Shown here piece by piece: positions 62,345-64,000 of a stretch of DNA of 64,000 nt; the first letter of the stretch is position 1; the number at the start of each line of letters is the position of its first letter. The stretch is taken from assembly GCF_004363175.1 (NCBI RefSeq), contig NZ_SNYR01000002.1:310001-374000 (forward strand), in the 5' to 3' direction. Source of the stretch: Maritalea mobilis. Lineage in GTDB: Bacteria > Pseudomonadota > Alphaproteobacteria > Rhizobiales > Devosiaceae. The notes under the pieces are model-generated. The model did no database searches. It was not told where the DNA came from and saw nothing but the letters and a program-made list of their open reading frames with translations. Both the position numbers and the translations under genes were made by a program.

Positions 62345-62842
62345 TTATTGGCTGTTTTTAACCACATCCAACATATGTGGTGCGCCTGTAACGACAACTT
62401 CGCCGCCCGGCGCTTCAATCTCCACATGGGAAATTACGCCATCTTTGACCAAAAGGCTAGCGCGAACATATCGCGTGCCAAATCCTGCTGCAGAGAAATC
62501 TTTATCCAATTTTAGCGCTTTTGCCAAATCTGCGTTGCCATCGGAAATCAAATCGACAAATCCAAAGGCACCTGTTTGCTCGCCCCAGTGCTGCATCACG
62601 AAGTGATCATTCACGGACAAGCAAAGAATACGGTCTACACCGGCTTCTTTAAATTGATCAGCCAAACCAATATAGCCAGGCATATGATTGAGGTGGCATG
62701 TGGCGGTGAATGCGCCTGGAACCGCGAAAATAACGGTTGTGCCTTCGGCCACCAGATCGGCGAAGTCAACATCCTTCACGCCCTCTGCATTGACCAATTT
62801 CACCTGTTGCGATGGCGCTTTGCTACCAATATCCAAAGCCAT
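62345..62842 (-). CDS. Prx5-type peroxiredoxin
   Basis: A 165-residue peroxiredoxin of the Prx5 (AhpE/hybrid) type, reducing hydrogen peroxide and organic peroxides. The peroxidatic Cys is C49 in VPGAFTATCHLNHMPGY, with the Thr and the later Arg (TRYVRASL) of the active site. One-Cys type as far as the sequence shows: no resolving Cys is at the usual position; reduction is probably by glutathione or glutaredoxin. Minus strand, between a lipoprotein and a DsbD-N-domain gene. Confidence 0.92.
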   Translation of the reverse strand: MALDIGSKAPSQQVKLVNAEGVKDVDFADLVAEGTTVIFAVPGAFTATCHLNHMPGYIGLADQFKEAGVDRILCLSVNDHFVMQHWGEQTGAFGFVDLISDGNADLAKALKLDKDFSAAGFGTRYVRASLLVKDGVISHVEIEAPGGEVVVTGAPHMLDVVKNSQ

Positions 62843-62886
62843 AAAGTCCCCTCAATTTTTCACATGTTCAGATAAGGCCTTTTACC

Positions 62887-63720
62887 CTACTGAGCCAATG
62901 CTTCAATCGATAAAATGGGCACCAATTGTTCAAAGGCACCCTGTTCCCCGGAATAGGTCAACCGAGCGGTTGAACCCACAAATGCATCTAAAGGCACATC
63001 CTTTAGCGCTTTGATGGTGATTAAGGGAGAACCGGGGCCATTTTGAGGCACATCAAACAGAAGATTTTGCTGTGGTAAATCAAGGATTAATGAATGGTTT
63101 TCTCGACCGTCGGCTGACGGTTGAACAACAAATTGATTTTGCGCTTTGTCGAGATAAACCGCTGGGAATGGAGCATTTTCGCGATCATCAACAATTGGGA
63201 CATCGGCCTTCGCAGCTTCGATTTTGAAGCTCACTGCGATGTCCTTTTTGGCCACATCCAAATATTGGTCCACTTGAAATGTGACAGGCACGCAGATTTC
63301 GCCGCAAATACCCATGAGCAGATTGCCGACCAAATGGGGCAGTTCACCATCAGCTTGTTCTGGAAGGTGAATTTCAAATGGCAAAACAAAGTCGTGGTCA
63401 TACACATAGTCGAAATAGCCATTGGTGATTGCCCGCTTGGGCATGGGCCACAAAAACTCGACCGTTTCAACATTCTCGCTTTTGCCCCAATCGGCGGTCA
63501 GCGGAATGCCACTTTCGCCCGGCACGCGCCAATAGGTTTTCATGCCGTCGCGCAATTGAAACTCAAGCGCGGCCATCATTTTACCGTTCTCAACAGCATC
63601 GGCAGTGAGCACACGGATTTTGGCGCTGGGTGCCACATCAATCCATGGGCCAGTGGCGGCGCTGGCGGGTGCGGCTGTGGCGGCAATAAGGGCAAGAATG
63701 ATCGGTGTTTTTGAGTTCAT
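62887..63720 (-). CDS. secreted DsbD N-terminal-domain protein
   Basis: A 277-residue protein with a signal peptide (about residues 1-21, ending ASA). The mature part resembles the N-terminal alpha domain of DsbD: FQLRDGMKTYWRVPGESGIPLTADW and a Cys pair C139-G-E-I-C143-VP. In DsbD this domain passes electrons to periplasmic partners; here it stands alone, without the membrane and thioredoxin parts. Stand-alone forms are common in alphaproteobacteria and may work with a separate CcdA-like protein. Divergent from yqgE. Confidence 0.82.
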   Translation of the reverse strand: MNSKTPIILALIAATAAPASAATGPWIDVAPSAKIRVLTADAVENGKMMAALEFQLRDGMKTYWRVPGESGIPLTADWGKSENVETVEFLWPMPKRAITNGYFDYVYDHDFVLPFEIHLPEQADGELPHLVGNLLMGICGEICVPVTFQVDQYLDVAKKDIAVSFKIEAAKADVPIVDDRENAPFPAVYLDKAQNQFVVQPSADGRENHSLILDLPQQNLLFDVPQNGPGSPLITIKALKDVPLDAFVGSTARLTYSGEQGAFEQLVPILSIEALAQ

Positions 63721-63868
63721 AAACTGCTCAATAGCTCAGATTTGTGGCGCGGGAAAGACACTCTTGATCAGAGCTTTGTGAACGATATTTGATTTACCGC
63801 ATTTACCCGTTAAGCTTTTATTCATATGGATGGAGCGAGAATCGAGTAACCAACAAAAGGTGTAGCAA

Positions 63869-64000
63869 GTGACTTTTTCGCTTAAAGGCCAACTCTTGGT
63901 GGCCATGCCAGATATGGAAGACGAACGGTTTAAGGACACCGTGATCTATATGTGCGCCCATAGCGAGGAAGAAGGCGCGATGGGGCTTGTGGTCAATAAG
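63869..64000 (+). CDS. yqgE: YqgE/AlgH family protein, 3' end missing
   Basis: The first 44 residues of a YqgE/AlgH (UPF0301) protein: [38 protein letters not shown]. The start is a GTG at 63869 with AAAGG eight bases upstream. It continues beyond the right edge. The family is conserved but its role is unclear. Divergent from the DsbD-N-domain gene. Confidence 0.87.
   Translation, partial: MTFSLKGQLLVAMPDMEDERFKDTVIYMCAHSEEEGAMGLVVNK

Overview
The window reads as chromosomal DNA of an alphaproteobacterium, most likely of the order Hyphomicrobiales (Rhizobiales). The evidence is a CcrM-type GANTC adenine methyltransferase behind a CtrA-like box, a detached ATP-synthase F0 operon (atpI-atpB-atpE-atpF2-atpF with no F1 genes), the neighbourhood rnhB/ccrM/mutY/DUF721/dsbA/smc, the run polyprenyl synthase/tRNA methyltransferase/sppA/glyQ/lemA/DUF2207/glyS, and small families I associate with this order (TIGR02301, DUF3422, short secreted proteins). 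Species-level identity cannot be read from the sequence. No rRNA, tRNA, CRISPR array, insertion sequence or prophage was seen.

Layout. 1-2.4 kb: a DUF3179 protein cut by the left edge and three small conserved proteins. 2.4-4.6 kb: an AT-rich two-gene cassette (SMC/OLD-like ATPase plus DUF4276 TOPRIM-like protein) that looks acquired and defence-related. 4.6-14.1 kb: core genes (dihydroorotase, YgfZ, HD hydrolase, SleB hydrolase, a PPDK-like protein with an eroded ATP-grasp half, ispH, GNAT, rnhA). 14.2-27.4 kb: a mostly minus-strand run with glyS, DUF2207, lemA, an ArfA-like gene with a terminator inside its reading frame, glyQ, DUF3422, sppA, a methyltransferase, then ispB (plus strand), ispE and a TPR protein. 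27.5-35.2 kb: a UDG-like protein, moaB, a radical SAM protein, then regulator-rich accessory genes (CPBP protease, three TetR/YafY-type regulators, enoyl-CoA hydratase, epoxide-hydrolase-like enzyme) with palindromic operators between them. 35.2-41.3 kb: mscS, rnhB, ccrM, TetR/SDR pair, mutY, DUF721. 41.3-47.5 kb: an accessory block between DUF721 and dsbA-smc holding a lone AT-rich AAA ATPase, about 1.3 kb of palindromic repeats around a one-domain GIY-YIG protein, a triple-repeat beta-trefoil protein with a hydrophobic helical tail, and an AraC regulator divergent from a DUF4386 membrane protein. 47.6-56.8 kb: dsbA-like lipoprotein, smc, TetR, F0 operon, potassium-channel-like protein, VOC and GNAT proteins. 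56.9-61.7 kb: the glycine cleavage operon gcvT-gcvH-gcvPA-gcvPB behind a tandem glycine riboswitch. 61.7-64 kb: lipoprotein, Prx5-like peroxiredoxin, DsbD-N-domain protein and the start of yqgE.

The observation I rate highest is the 70-residue gene at 19006-19218. Its central part follows the residue pattern of the ribosome-rescue factor ArfA. It has its own sigma70-like promoter just after glyQ, and a strong intrinsic terminator sits inside the coding sequence, so its mRNA should end before the stop codon. That is the architecture by which gammaproteobacterial ArfA is made only when trans-translation fails. Next are the ATPase/DUF4276 cassette, the repeat array around the GIY-YIG gene, and the beta-trefoil protein. 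All functional claims rest on reading motifs by eye, with no database search.
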